From Chloroflexota bacterium (GTDB lineage Bacteria; Chloroflexota; Anaerolineae; DTPP01): 14,454 bases of DNA. The stretch spans positions 1 through 14,454 of the forward strand of contig JAAYZY010000236.1 in the NCBI GenBank assembly GCA_012514615.1, in the 5' to 3' direction. Below the pieces are notes generated by a model. It was not told the DNA's origin, did not search any database, and saw nothing but the letters and a program-made list of their open reading frames with translations. The position numbers and the translations under genes were made by a program. Positions 1 through 6,613 of this stretch are shown here, one piece after another. Position 1 is the first letter of the stretch. Every line of letters starts with the position of its first letter.

Positions 1-38
1 CCGCGCAGCGCGGCCAACAGGCGTTCCCTGGGCAGCAT
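1..38 (-). CDS. Uroporphyrinogen decarboxylase-fold protein, N-terminal fragment (runs off left edge)
   Basis: Reading the minus strand from an ATG at 38-36 gives MLPRERLLAALR and then a partial glycine codon at the window edge. A start of the form M-x-P-R-E-R-x-L-A-A-L-R-G is the characteristic N-terminus of uroporphyrinogen-decarboxylase-fold proteins, a family that includes HemE and the corrinoid methyltransferases MtaA/CmuA. The start lies only 11 bases after the stop of the upstream permease gene, so it would be the next gene of the same operon. A weak GGTGAG ribosome site abuts the ATG. In such catabolic operons these proteins are usually methyltransferase-like or of unknown function rather than haem enzymes. 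Only 12 codons are visible, so the call rests on one short motif plus position. Confidence 0.55.
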   Translation of the reverse strand, partial: MLPRERLLAALR

Positions 39-49
39 CTCACCAATCC

Positions 50-943
50 CTACATCGTTCGCAGCCGAGGGTCCAGGGCATCCCGCAGGCCATCGCCCAC
101 GAAGTTGATGCTGATGACCGTCAGAGAGATCAGCACGCCGGGGTAGATGGCCAGCATGGGGTGGGTGCGGAAGAAGCGCTGAGCGTTCTGCAGCATGTTG
201 CCCCACGAGGCAGTGGGCGGCTGGATGCCGTAACCCAGGTAGCTGAGCGCAGACTCGGCCAGGATGGCCGCGGCCACCTGCAGCGTGGCCGCCACGATGA
301 TGGGCGCCACCGTGTTGGGCAGGATGTGCTGCACGATGATGCGCCAGTCAGAAGCGCCGATGAGGCGCGCCGCCAGGGTGAACTCCCGTTCCTTCAGCGA
401 GAGGAACTCGGCGCGGATGATGCGCGCCGTGCCGGTCCACGAAAGAAAGCCCAAGATGAGAACCACAAAGATCAGGTCTTTGCGCAGGAACGCCCCCAAT
501 ACCATGGCCAGCGGGATCATGGGGATGGACAGCAGCACGTTGATGCCGCCGCAGATCCACGAATCGACGCGGGCGCCGTAGTAGCCGGCCAGCGCGCCGA
601 TGACCGTGCCGATGATCACCGTCATCACCGAGACGCTGATGCCTACAGTCAGGGAGATGCGCGCCGCGAAGATCAGCCGGCTGAGCTCGTCTCGGCCCAC
701 GTCGTCGGTGCCCAGCGGGTGCCCTCTGCTGGGCCCAGCCATGAAGTCGTACGAGACGGCATTGGGCTCGTAGGGAGCCACCAGAGGCGCGGCCACGGCC
801 AAAGCCACCATCAGCATCAGGATCACCAGCCCCAGCACTGCCAGCCGATTGCGGGCAAAGCGCCTCCAGACCGGCACCTGATGGCCAACGGGCCGCTGGC
901 CTGCCCCCAGATCTGGGGCGCACAACTGCGAGCTCTTTGCCAT
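50..943 (-). CDS. ABC transporter permease, DppC/OppC type
   Basis: Inner-membrane permease of a peptide/nickel/opine-class ABC importer, pairing with the DppB-type subunit encoded just upstream. The 297-residue protein begins with a cytoplasmic stretch containing WRRFARNRLAVLG, the usual OppC N-terminal signature, followed by a first membrane span (about residues 29-52). The periplasmic loop has LGTDDVGRDELSRL, typical of the family. The EAA-type loop that docks on the ATPase is AARLIGASDWRIIVQHILPN, and the end is GDGLRDALDPRLR. The ATG at 943 is chosen because it has GGGGGA six bases upstream and gives the usual family length. An in-frame GTG at 1003 would add 20 residues of unfamily-like sequence and lacks a good ribosome site. 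The function class is certain; the transported solute is unknown. Confidence 0.9.
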   Translation of the reverse strand: MAKSSQLCAPDLGAGQRPVGHQVPVWRRFARNRLAVLGLVILMLMVALAVAAPLVAPYEPNAVSYDFMAGPSRGHPLGTDDVGRDELSRLIFAARISLTVGISVSVMTVIIGTVIGALAGYYGARVDSWICGGINVLLSIPMIPLAMVLGAFLRKDLIFVVLILGFLSWTGTARIIRAEFLSLKEREFTLAARLIGASDWRIIVQHILPNTVAPIIVAATLQVAAAILAESALSYLGYGIQPPTASWGNMLQNAQRFFRTHPMLAIYPGVLISLTVISINFVGDGLRDALDPRLRTM

Positions 944-985
944 TCCACTTCCCCCGCGAGAGGTTCTGTCTTCTTGCTTCTGGAG

Positions 986-1006
986 GCGGTGGGTGGAATC
1001 CACCGC
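986..1006 (-). other. Stem-loop in the gap between the two permease genes
   Basis: GCGGTGG (986-992) and CCACCGC (1000-1006) are perfect inverted repeats around a 7-base loop. An alternative fold is the 13-base palindrome GGTGGAATCCACC at 991-1003. There is no T-run, so this is not a classical terminator. It lies in the leader of the DppC-type gene if that gene starts at 943, and could affect mRNA processing or relative expression. Seen directly; function inferred. Confidence 0.4.
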
Positions 1007-1049
1007 TGCGCTGCCGTAATGGACCGCTGGGCCTCGCCTGCCGGGCAGC

Positions 1050-2006
1050 CTACTCCAGGCGGATGCGTGGGTCCACCAACCCGTAGCAGACGTCTGCCAT
1101 CATGTTGCCGAAGATGGTCAGGGTGGACATGAGCATGAACGAGGCCATCAGCACCGGGTAGTCACGCCCGGTCAGCGACTCGGCCAACAGACGCCCCATC
1201 CCCGGCCAGGCAAAGACGACCTCGGTGATCATGGCCCCGCCGATGAGGTTGCCCCCCTGCAGACCCACCAGCGTGATCAACGGCAGCAGGGCGTTCTTCA
1301 AGGCATGCCGCACCACCACCGCACGCTCCCGCAACCCCTTGGAACGGGCCGTGCGGATGTAGTCCTGCCCAATCACTTCCAGCATGCTGGAGCGGACGTA
1401 GCGGCTCCAGGCAGCCACCTGCAGGGTGGCCAGCACCAGGGCCGGCGGCAGCAGGTGCCACAGCCGATCCCACAGGTCCCACCCCTCGCTGCCGATGGTC
1501 ATCATCCCCCCTGAAGGGATAATCCGCCAGCGCACCGAGAAGAAGAGCAAGATGACCATGCCCAGCCAGAAGGTGGGGATCGACACGCCCAACATGGCCA
1601 CCGCGTTGGCCAGGTACTGGACGAAGCGGTTGCGGTACAGGGCCGAGAACATGCCAAAGGGGATGGAAAAGACCAGGGCGATGAGCAGCGCGGCGCCCAC
1701 CAGTTGGATGCTGGGCCCGATCCGCTCGGCCAGGATGTCGATCACCGGCCGGTTGAACTTGTAGGAGAGGCCCCAGTCGCCGGAGAGCATGGCCTTGAGC
1801 CACTTGCTGTATTGGATGGGCAGGGGGTCGTTCAGCCCCAGTCGCTCTTCGATTCGCTCCAGCTCCTTCTGGTCTACGTTGGGGTCCATGGCGTATATGG
1901 CCGTCGGCCCGCCAGGAGCCAGATGGATGATGATGAACATGACCACCGAGACTGCCAACAGGGTGGGAATCGCTTGCAGCAGCCTGCGGATGAGGAACTT
2001 GGTCAT
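1050..2006 (-). CDS. ABC transporter permease, DppB/OppB type
   Basis: First permease subunit of the importer. The 318-residue protein starts MTKFLIRRLLQAIPTLL, the standard DppB opening, with a first membrane span around residues 8-28 and then the conserved LAPGGP. The periplasmic loop includes ERLGLNDPLPIQYSKWL and GDWGLSY, both family hallmarks. The ATPase-docking loop is YIRTARSKGLRERAVVVRHA followed by LKNALLPLITLVGLQ, and the protein ends in DVCYGLVDPRIRLE. About six membrane spans are expected. The ATG at 2006 is preferred: GAGAGGG lies nine bases upstream, whereas the in-frame TTG at 2015 touches that site directly. It is separated from the binding-protein gene by 150 bases that contain a 36-bp palindrome, and from the DppC-type gene by about 106 bases. 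Confidence 0.92.
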   Translation of the reverse strand: MTKFLIRRLLQAIPTLLAVSVVMFIIIHLAPGGPTAIYAMDPNVDQKELERIEERLGLNDPLPIQYSKWLKAMLSGDWGLSYKFNRPVIDILAERIGPSIQLVGAALLIALVFSIPFGMFSALYRNRFVQYLANAVAMLGVSIPTFWLGMVILLFFSVRWRIIPSGGMMTIGSEGWDLWDRLWHLLPPALVLATLQVAAWSRYVRSSMLEVIGQDYIRTARSKGLRERAVVVRHALKNALLPLITLVGLQGGNLIGGAMITEVVFAWPGMGRLLAESLTGRDYPVLMASFMLMSTLTIFGNMMADVCYGLVDPRIRLE

Positions 2007-2065
2007 TGGCACCAACCCTCTCTGTGTGTGCGGGTGTCCACCCTGCCCAAGCGGCGCTGTGGGGG

Positions 2066-2101
2066 GCGCTGGCTAGGCCACCGCGGTGGCCTAGCCAGCG
2101 C
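2066..2101. repeat. Perfect 36-bp palindrome between binding-protein and permease genes
   Basis: Left arm GCGCTGGCTAGGCCACCG (2066-2083) is followed immediately by its exact reverse complement (2084-2101). All 18 positions pair and there is no spacer; the pairing breaks at 2065/2102. It lies 55 bases past the binding-protein stop and about 60 bases before the DppB-type start, with no T-run on either side. In importer operons a strong hairpin after the binding-protein gene commonly protects that part of the transcript and lowers expression of the permease genes; that role is inferred here. It could also be an insertion remnant or a dispersed palindrome. Confidence 0.85.
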
Positions 2102-2156
2102 GTCCGGCCATGGGCCGCCCCCAGGGGCTCAGCGGGGACCCAGGCTCCCCCGTCGC

Positions 2157-3938
2157 CTATTCCAGCCACCACTCCGCGGCGTTCCACAGCTCCACGTAGC
2201 CCGTGCCGGGCAGGTAGCCGTGCAGGTTCTTGGTCACCGCCGTGGTGTCGGCCCGCCAGCCCATGAAGAGCTGGGGTACTTCCTCAGCGATGATGGCTTG
2301 GGCTTCCTGCAGGTACTGGATGCGCAGGGCCTGGTCGGCCGTCTGCTGGCTGGCCAGGATCAGCTCATCCACCTTGGGGTTGCTGTAGCCCACGTAGTTG
2401 CCGTTGTTGTTGTACTTCACCCGGTCCAGGTACAGCGAACCGAAGTCGGGATCCACGTAGCGGCCGATGTAGGAGTAGCCGGTCTCGAGGTCGTTGCCCG
2501 GCAGCATCTTGCCGAACAGGGTGGCCACGTCCACACCGTTGATCTCGGCCTGCACGCCGATCTCCTTCCACTGGGCGTGCACCAGGGAGAGAAGCTGGAT
2601 GCGGATCTGCTCGCCGGGGATGTTGGCCGTCTCGAACTTGAGGGGCGTGCCGTCGACGACGCCTTCCACACCGTGGGCCTCGCGCACGCCATCACCGTCG
2701 GCATCCTTCCAGCCCACCTCTTCCAGCAGCACCTTGGCCTTCTCCGGGTCGTGGCGGAACTTCATGATGTTGGGGTTGTAGGCCGCCAGTTGCGGGCTCA
2801 CCGGGCCGTCGGCCGGTTCCGACAGGCCGCGGAAGACCTTCTCGCAGATGATCTCCTTGTCGAAGCCGTAGGCCAAGGCTTGACGGGTGCGCACGTCCTT
2901 GAAGAGCGGGTGGTTGTTGTTGATCCAGATCAGCCAGGGCGTAAGCGACTGGGTGGTCACCCGATCCACGTGGGGCATCTTGTCCAACAGCTCGGCCAGG
3001 TCATCCTGCACGCGCAGCTGCACGTGCACCTCGCCGGTCTCCGTCATGTTCAGCAGCGTGTTGGCGTCGGGCACAATGCGGTAGACGATCTCGTCCAGGT
3101 AGGGCTGGCTTTCCACGAAGTAGTCGGGGTTCTTCACCACGGTGATGTGGTCGCCAGAGACCCACTCCTTGAACTTGAAGGGGCCGGTGCCCACCGGGGC
3201 GCGCATCCACTGGTGGTTGTTGAACTCCTCGGCCGTCAGGCCATCGAGGATGTGCTTGGGCAGGACCTCTGCAGCCGAGAGGCGCATCAGGAACGGCGCG
3301 TCCACCTTGGCAAAGTTGAAGACCACCGTGTGCTCGTCCGGCGTCTCCACCGATTCCACCTGGTCCCAGCCGACGCGGGAGACCACTTGGTTGCCCTCAC
3401 GCATGATCATCTCGTAGGTGAACTTGACGTCAGCCGAGGTCAGCGGCTTGCCATCGTGCCACTGGACGTCGTCCCGCAGGTGCAGCGTCCAGGTGAGGCT
3501 GTCGGCAGAGATGCCGCCGTTCTGCACCGTGGGCAGCTCGGTGATGAGGACCGGCACGTATTCCAGCTTCTCATTCACCACCACCATGGGGTGGTTCATG
3601 AGGCCGCCCACCTCGTAGGCCACGGTGAGGCCCGACATGGGCCGCCAGAAGCGGTCAGGCTCTTGGCGGTGCGCCACAACCACCCGCCCGCCGGTCTTGG
3701 GGCCGGGCAGCGGCGTGGCGGTAACCACCTTCTCCACCACCTTCTCCTTCTCCACCACCACGGTCTGGGCCACGGCCTTCTCGACGACCTTCTCGGTCTC
3801 TACGATAACCGTCTGCACCACCGGCTTTTCGACGATCTTCTCCTTCTCCACCACGACCGGTGTGGGGGCTGCGCAGGCGCTCGCCAGCATGGCCACCATG
3901 ACCAACGCCGAAAGCCACAAGAATCCCCGGGACTTCAT
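2157..3938 (-). CDS. ABC transporter solute-binding lipoprotein, SBP_bac_5 (peptide/nickel class)
   Basis: Extracytoplasmic receptor of the importer, 593 residues, close to the usual size of the family plus a tether. A signal peptide (MKSRGFLWLSALVMVAMLASA) ends at Cys22, a lipoprotein-type cleavage site with a slightly atypical A-S-A before the cysteine. Residues 30-77 are three 16-residue repeats of the form VEKEKIVEKPVVQTVI. The family signature is clear: WTLHLRDDVQWHDGKPLTSADVKF, then APVGTGPFKFKEW, a KNPDYF segment, RTRQALAYGFDKE, and a DADGDGVRE segment that resembles a calcium loop. An excellent ribosome site (AGGAGGT, seven bases from the ATG) supports the start. The first gene of the transporter part of the operon, it lies 103 bases after the oxidoreductase. 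Homologues bind oligopeptides, sugars or glycosides; the ligand cannot be told from sequence. Confidence 0.93.
   Translation of the reverse strand: MKSRGFLWLSALVMVAMLASACAAPTPVVVEKEKIVEKPVVQTVIVETEKVVEKAVAQTVVVEKEKVVEKVVTATPLPGPKTGGRVVVAHRQEPDRFWRPMSGLTVAYEVGGLMNHPMVVVNEKLEYVPVLITELPTVQNGGISADSLTWTLHLRDDVQWHDGKPLTSADVKFTYEMIMREGNQVVSRVGWDQVESVETPDEHTVVFNFAKVDAPFLMRLSAAEVLPKHILDGLTAEEFNNHQWMRAPVGTGPFKFKEWVSGDHITVVKNPDYFVESQPYLDEIVYRIVPDANTLLNMTETGEVHVQLRVQDDLAELLDKMPHVDRVTTQSLTPWLIWINNNHPLFKDVRTRQALAYGFDKEIICEKVFRGLSEPADGPVSPQLAAYNPNIMKFRHDPEKAKVLLEEVGWKDADGDGVREAHGVEGVVDGTPLKFETANIPGEQIRIQLLSLVHAQWKEIGVQAEINGVDVATLFGKMLPGNDLETGYSYIGRYVDPDFGSLYLDRVKYNNNGNYVGYSNPKVDELILASQQTADQALRIQYLQEAQAIIAEEVPQLFMGWRADTTAVTKNLHGYLPGTGYVELWNAAEWWLE
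3708..3851 (-). repeat. Three 48-bp repeats encoding a Val-Glu-Lys tether
   Basis: Within the binding-protein gene three imperfect 16-codon units follow each other directly: VEKEKIVEKPVVQTVI, VETEKVVEKAVAQTVV and VEKEKVVEKVVTATPL (residues 30-45, 46-61, 62-77). They lie between the lipid-anchored Cys22 and the folded domain and alternate hydrophobic with charged residues. They probably form an extended or coiled spacer that holds the receptor away from the membrane. Such V-E-K tethers are common in Chloroflexota binding proteins. Confidence 0.8.
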
Positions 3939-4041
3939 CTCTTGTACCTCCTCTGCAGCTTACCGCTTCTACACCCCGTGCCGCCTCGCAGATCGTGTGT
4001 GGTTCTCACCTCCTCCCACTGTGCGCCGTCTCGGTGTTCCG

Positions 4042-5217
4042 CTACAGCCGAACACAGCGCCCTTGTTCGGCCGAAAGGTACAGCGCGTAGGCCGTGCGTA
4101 TCGATTCCAAGGCCAGGTCCAGGCCGGCCAGCGGCTCGCGGTCTTGGGCCACCGCCTCCACGAAGTCCTGGATCTCCTGGGCATAGCCAGCCTCCCACAC
4201 ATGGTCTACGCTGGGGAAGTTCCAGCCGGCCTTGGTCTCCAGCTTCTCGTTCAGGAAGAGGTCGCCGAACACCTGGTCATCCGGGGCAAACGAAAGGCAG
4301 GTGTCGTTCTGGCTGATGTTGCAGCGCAGGTGGGCGTTGGAGAGGAAGACTTCCAGGTAGCTCTGAATCCCGCCTAGGGAGACGTCAGAGCAAGTGACCA
4401 GAGCCCGGGCGCCGTCGTCGAAGGTGAGCACGCCCACGGCCCAGTTCTCCACGTCTGCCCAGCCGGTGACCACCCGCGGCGTCACCCGCTCGAAGCCGCA
4501 CACAGCGGTGAGGTCGGCAGTCTGGGCCCACACCTCACGCACTCGCCAGGGGCGGCCGGCGTACTGGCGGCCTTCCCACTGCTTCAGGTAGATGGCGGCG
4601 CTCAGGGGGTGGATGCCCAGCCTCAGCAGCGCGCCGCCGCCGGAGGTCTGCCACTCTCTGGAGAAAGGGCTGGCCGAGCCGCCGTGCGCTTCGTTGCCGC
4701 GGATCTCCAGGATGGCGCCCCCGCTGGCGTCAGCCAGCTCCACCAGGCGGCGGAATGCCGGGGCATAGACCCAGTTCTCGGCGTACAGCAGCTTGCGGCC
4801 GCTCTGGCAGAAGGCCGCCTCCAACTCCGCCAGCTCGGCCTGCACCACAGCGAACATCTCGGCCCGGGGCGTGGCCCCGGTGCGGCCCTCGCCCGCATAG
4901 CCCCACAACGGCTTTTCGCAGACCACATCCTTGCCAGCCCGCGCCAGGGCCACAGCCATGGGTTGGTGCAGGTGCACCGGCACGCACAGGTCGGCCACAT
5001 CGACGTCGGCGTCGGCCAGCAACTCGGCGAAGTCGGTGTAGACGCGCCGAATGCCGTACCGCTTGGCCAGGGCCTGGGCCTTGGCCTCCGTGCGCGAGAC
5101 GATGCCCACTAGGTCTACCGGCACCCGCTGCACCCTCTGGTAGCAGGCCAGGTGGAAATCGGCGGCATACCCCGCCCCCACCATGGCCACTTTCACCGCC
5201 CTAGCGCCCTTGCCCAT
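4042..5217 (-). CDS. Gfo/Idh/MocA-family NAD(P)-dependent oxidoreductase
   Basis: Probable dehydrogenase of a sugar, inositol or related polyol/acid, 391 residues. An N-terminal Rossmann fold starts with VKVAMVGAGYAADFH (GxGxxA-type nucleotide loop, residues 8-22), and the family lysine is in CEKPLW (Lys102), the proposed catalytic position. The C-terminal substrate domain has GGGALLRLGIHPL with His203. The usual family motif D-x-G-x-H-x-x-D is reduced here, with both aspartates missing. The ATG at 5217 is chosen: AGGGGG lies about six bases upstream and the protein begins exactly at the Rossmann strand. A longer frame back to 5466 would overlap the regulator gene. It follows the GntR gene by 46 bases and precedes the binding protein by 103 bases, which suggests it acts on the imported compound. 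Confidence 0.88.
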   Translation of the reverse strand: MGKGARAVKVAMVGAGYAADFHLACYQRVQRVPVDLVGIVSRTEAKAQALAKRYGIRRVYTDFAELLADADVDVADLCVPVHLHQPMAVALARAGKDVVCEKPLWGYAGEGRTGATPRAEMFAVVQAELAELEAAFCQSGRKLLYAENWVYAPAFRRLVELADASGGAILEIRGNEAHGGSASPFSREWQTSGGGALLRLGIHPLSAAIYLKQWEGRQYAGRPWRVREVWAQTADLTAVCGFERVTPRVVTGWADVENWAVGVLTFDDGARALVTCSDVSLGGIQSYLEVFLSNAHLRCNISQNDTCLSFAPDDQVFGDLFLNEKLETKAGWNFPSVDHVWEAGYAQEIQDFVEAVAQDREPLAGLDLALESIRTAYALYLSAEQGRCVRL

Positions 5218-5263
5218 GGGCTGCCCCCTGGCGCTGCCCACCGGTCGGTCTGCCCGGTTGCCC

Positions 5264-5968
5264 CTACGGCCGCCGCGGGTTCCCGGCGGCCAACGAAGCA
5301 GGAATCTGCTGCAGGATCTCGCCCTTGGCGTTGCGGAGATGGGCCCTGATGGCCGCCTTGGCAGCCTCCACGTCGCCGCGGCGCAGGGCGCCCACGATGG
5401 CCTTGTGCTCCGCCAGCGTGTCCGAGGCCCGCTGGTCGCTGGCGGTATACAGGGCCCGGGCCACAATGGTGTGGCAGCCCATGCCCGCGTAGATCTCCGA
5501 GAGCTTGCGGTTGCCCAGGCAGCCGATCATGGTCTGGTGGAACCGCTGATCCAGTTGAATGTACGAGAGGTAGTCGGCGTGGGATTCACCCTTCTGGGTG
5601 GCGGCGATCTGCTCCACCAGGTCGTCCAGGGAAGACAGCACCGAGTGGCCTTTGGCCAGCGTCGCCTCCACAGCCGCACACTCCAAGATCTCGCGGATCT
5701 GGTAGACCTCCTCCACCACCGCGGCGGAGGGCTGGGTGACAAAGGCCCCGCGCCGAGAGAGCAGCTCCACCAGCCCCTCGGCCGCCAACAGGCGCAGGGC
5801 GTCGCGCACCGGCGTCACACTGACGCCGAAGCCCTGGGCCAGCTCGTCCAACGACAGCTTCTGGCCGGCCGCGAACCGGCCAGCCATGATCCGTTGCTTG
5901 ATCTCCTGGTAGATGCGATCGGAGAGGTCACGGCGGTCGATGGGGTAAAGGTTCTCGTCGGCTTCCAC
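5264..5968 (-). CDS. GntR-family transcriptional regulator, FCD (FadR) subfamily
   Basis: DNA-binding regulator, probably local to this operon, 234 residues. The winged helix-turn-helix spans about residues 13-79 (LSDRIYQEIKQRIMAG, then LSLDELAQGFGVSVTPVRDA and RLLAAEGLVELLSRRGAFV). The FCD effector domain follows, with metal-binding residues in the expected places: Asp140 and His144 (DQRFH), His188 (EHKAIV) and His210 (AIRAHL). FCD proteins with this set usually sense small carboxylates or sugar acids through the metal. The start is taken as GTG at 5968, which has GAGGAA six bases upstream. An in-frame TTG at 6016 would add 16 residues but lacks a ribosome site and lies inside the candidate operator. 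It is the first gene of the minus-strand operon. Confidence 0.88.
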   Translation of the reverse strand: MEADENLYPIDRRDLSDRIYQEIKQRIMAGRFAAGQKLSLDELAQGFGVSVTPVRDALRLLAAEGLVELLSRRGAFVTQPSAAVVEEVYQIREILECAAVEATLAKGHSVLSSLDDLVEQIAATQKGESHADYLSYIQLDQRFHQTMIGCLGNRKLSEIYAGMGCHTIVARALYTASDQRASDTLAEHKAIVGALRRGDVEAAKAAIRAHLRNAKGEILQQIPASLAAGNPRRP

Positions 5969-5974
5969 TTGGCG

Positions 5975-5980
5975 TTCCTC
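5975..5980 (-). promoter_or_regulatory. Ribosome binding site deciding the GntR start
   Basis: GAGGAA on the minus strand lies six bases before the GTG at 5968. The upstream TTG at 6016 has no comparable site, which favours the shorter protein. Confidence 0.6.
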
Positions 5981-6011
5981 GAGGAATGTGGTCACCTGCA
6001 CCTCGATATCA

Positions 6012-6029
6012 TGCAAGATATATTTTGCA
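6012..6029. promoter_or_regulatory. Candidate GntR operator (18-bp near-palindrome)
   Basis: TGCAAGATATATTTTGCA is an inverted repeat with one mismatched pair out of nine. It lies just downstream of the minus-strand -10 box, over or next to the predicted transcript start near 6034. A bound regulator there would block transcription of its own gene. A second candidate, TGTATCACA at 6043-6051 (TGT-N3-ACA, close to the general FadR-subfamily pattern), overlaps the -10 region. Which one the protein uses cannot be decided from a single locus. Confidence 0.55.
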
Positions 6030-6040
6030 CCGGCATGTGC

Positions 6041-6069
6041 AGTGTATCACAAATTGGGACCGCTGTCAA
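6041..6069 (-). promoter_or_regulatory. Sigma-70-type promoter for the GntR/transporter operon
   Basis: Minus strand TTGACA (6069-6064), a 17-base spacer, then TACACT (6046-6041). The -35 is a perfect consensus match, the -10 matches four of six positions, and the spacing is ideal. Predicted transcription start is near 6034, giving a leader of about 65 bases to the GTG at 5968. This AT-rich patch stands out in otherwise very GC-rich DNA. Confidence 0.75.
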
Positions 6070-6119
6070 TAGGGAAATCGCGCCTGCGGAAGCCCACCCC
6101 CGTCCTCCGGCCGTGCCGC

Positions 6120-6148
6120 TTGTGTGCCAGCCCCAACGCGGGTACAAT
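6120..6148 (+). promoter_or_regulatory. Promoter for the ferredoxin-AOR operon
   Basis: TTGTGT (6120-6125), a 17-base spacer, then TACAAT (6143-6148), a near-consensus -10 with a weaker -35. Predicted start is near 6155, about 20 bases before the GTG start of the ferredoxin gene. It is divergent from the GntR promoter, with about 50 bases between the two -35 boxes, so one regulator could influence both sides. Confidence 0.55.
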
Positions 6149-6175
6149 GGGGGCCACCCCACCACGAGGGAGCGT

Positions 6176-6613
6176 GTGAAGCGTTTGGAAGTCCGCCGGG
6201 CGCTGTGCAGCGGTTGCCTGGCCTGCGAAGTGGCCTGTGTGGCCCGCCACGAAGGGGCCTTCGGAACCGCCTTGGCCCGCGTGCGGGTGGCCAAAGACGA
6301 AGCGCAAGGGCTGGACGTGCCCCACGTCTGCCGCCAGTGCCGGCGCGCCCCGTGCCTGGCCGCCTGCCCCCACGGCGCTCTGCAGAGGGACCCAGCTACC
6401 GGGGCCATCCTCCTGCAGCCCGAGGCCTGTACCGGCTGCCTGGCCTGCGCCGACGCCTGCCCCTTCGGCGCGGTCTGGCTTCACCCCCACAGCGGCCTCC
6501 CCCTCATCTGCAACTTGTGCGGCGGCGATCCAGCCTGCGTGCGCCGCTGCGCCACCGGCGCCCTCCGCTACGGCGGCCTGTGGGCGCGCCAGCCCGGGGA
6601 GGAAAAGGCGTGA
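6176..6613 (+). CDS. Four-cluster 4Fe-4S ferredoxin-type electron-transfer subunit (AOR partner)
   Basis: Small iron-sulfur protein of 145 residues with 16 cysteines in four motifs: CSGCLACEVAC, CRQCRRAPCLAAC, CTGCLACADAC and CNLCGGDPACVRRC. Together these can hold four [4Fe-4S] clusters in the DmsB/HycB/AorA-like arrangement. It most likely carries electrons to or from the AOR encoded directly after it, with which its stop codon overlaps (GTGA, 4 bases). The start is GTG at 6176, preceded by GAGGGAG and consistent with the promoter at 6120-6148. The open frame extends much further upstream, but that part is antisense to the GntR gene and has no family-like content. No signal peptide is seen, so the protein is cytoplasmic. 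Ferredoxin subunits of this kind are known partners of bacterial AORs. Confidence 0.88.
   Translation: MKRLEVRRALCSGCLACEVACVARHEGAFGTALARVRVAKDEAQGLDVPHVCRQCRRAPCLAACPHGALQRDPATGAILLQPEACTGCLACADACPFGAVWLHPHSGLPLICNLCGGDPACVRRCATGALRYGGLWARQPGEEKA

Noticed and set aside
3708..3851. CRISPR-like array from the 48-bp repeats
   Set aside because: The units are contiguous without spacers, lie in frame within a gene, and encode a protein tether.
3935..4015. Possible leader peptide before the binding-protein gene, with an AGGAGGTGA motif at about 4006-4014
   Set aside because: The only start candidate (GTG) lies within the SD motif itself, and the peptide has no regulatory features. More likely an incidental purine-rich stretch.
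1704..4316. Plus-strand open frame of 870 codons
   Set aside because: It is antisense to the permease and binding-protein genes, with His/Val/Leu/Gly-rich low-complexity translation, no family motif and no ribosome site. It is a GC-driven shadow.
5183..6175. Upstream extension of the ferredoxin frame to position 5183
   Set aside because: It lies antisense to the GntR gene and runs through both promoters; the SD-supported GTG at 6176 gives the family-like protein.
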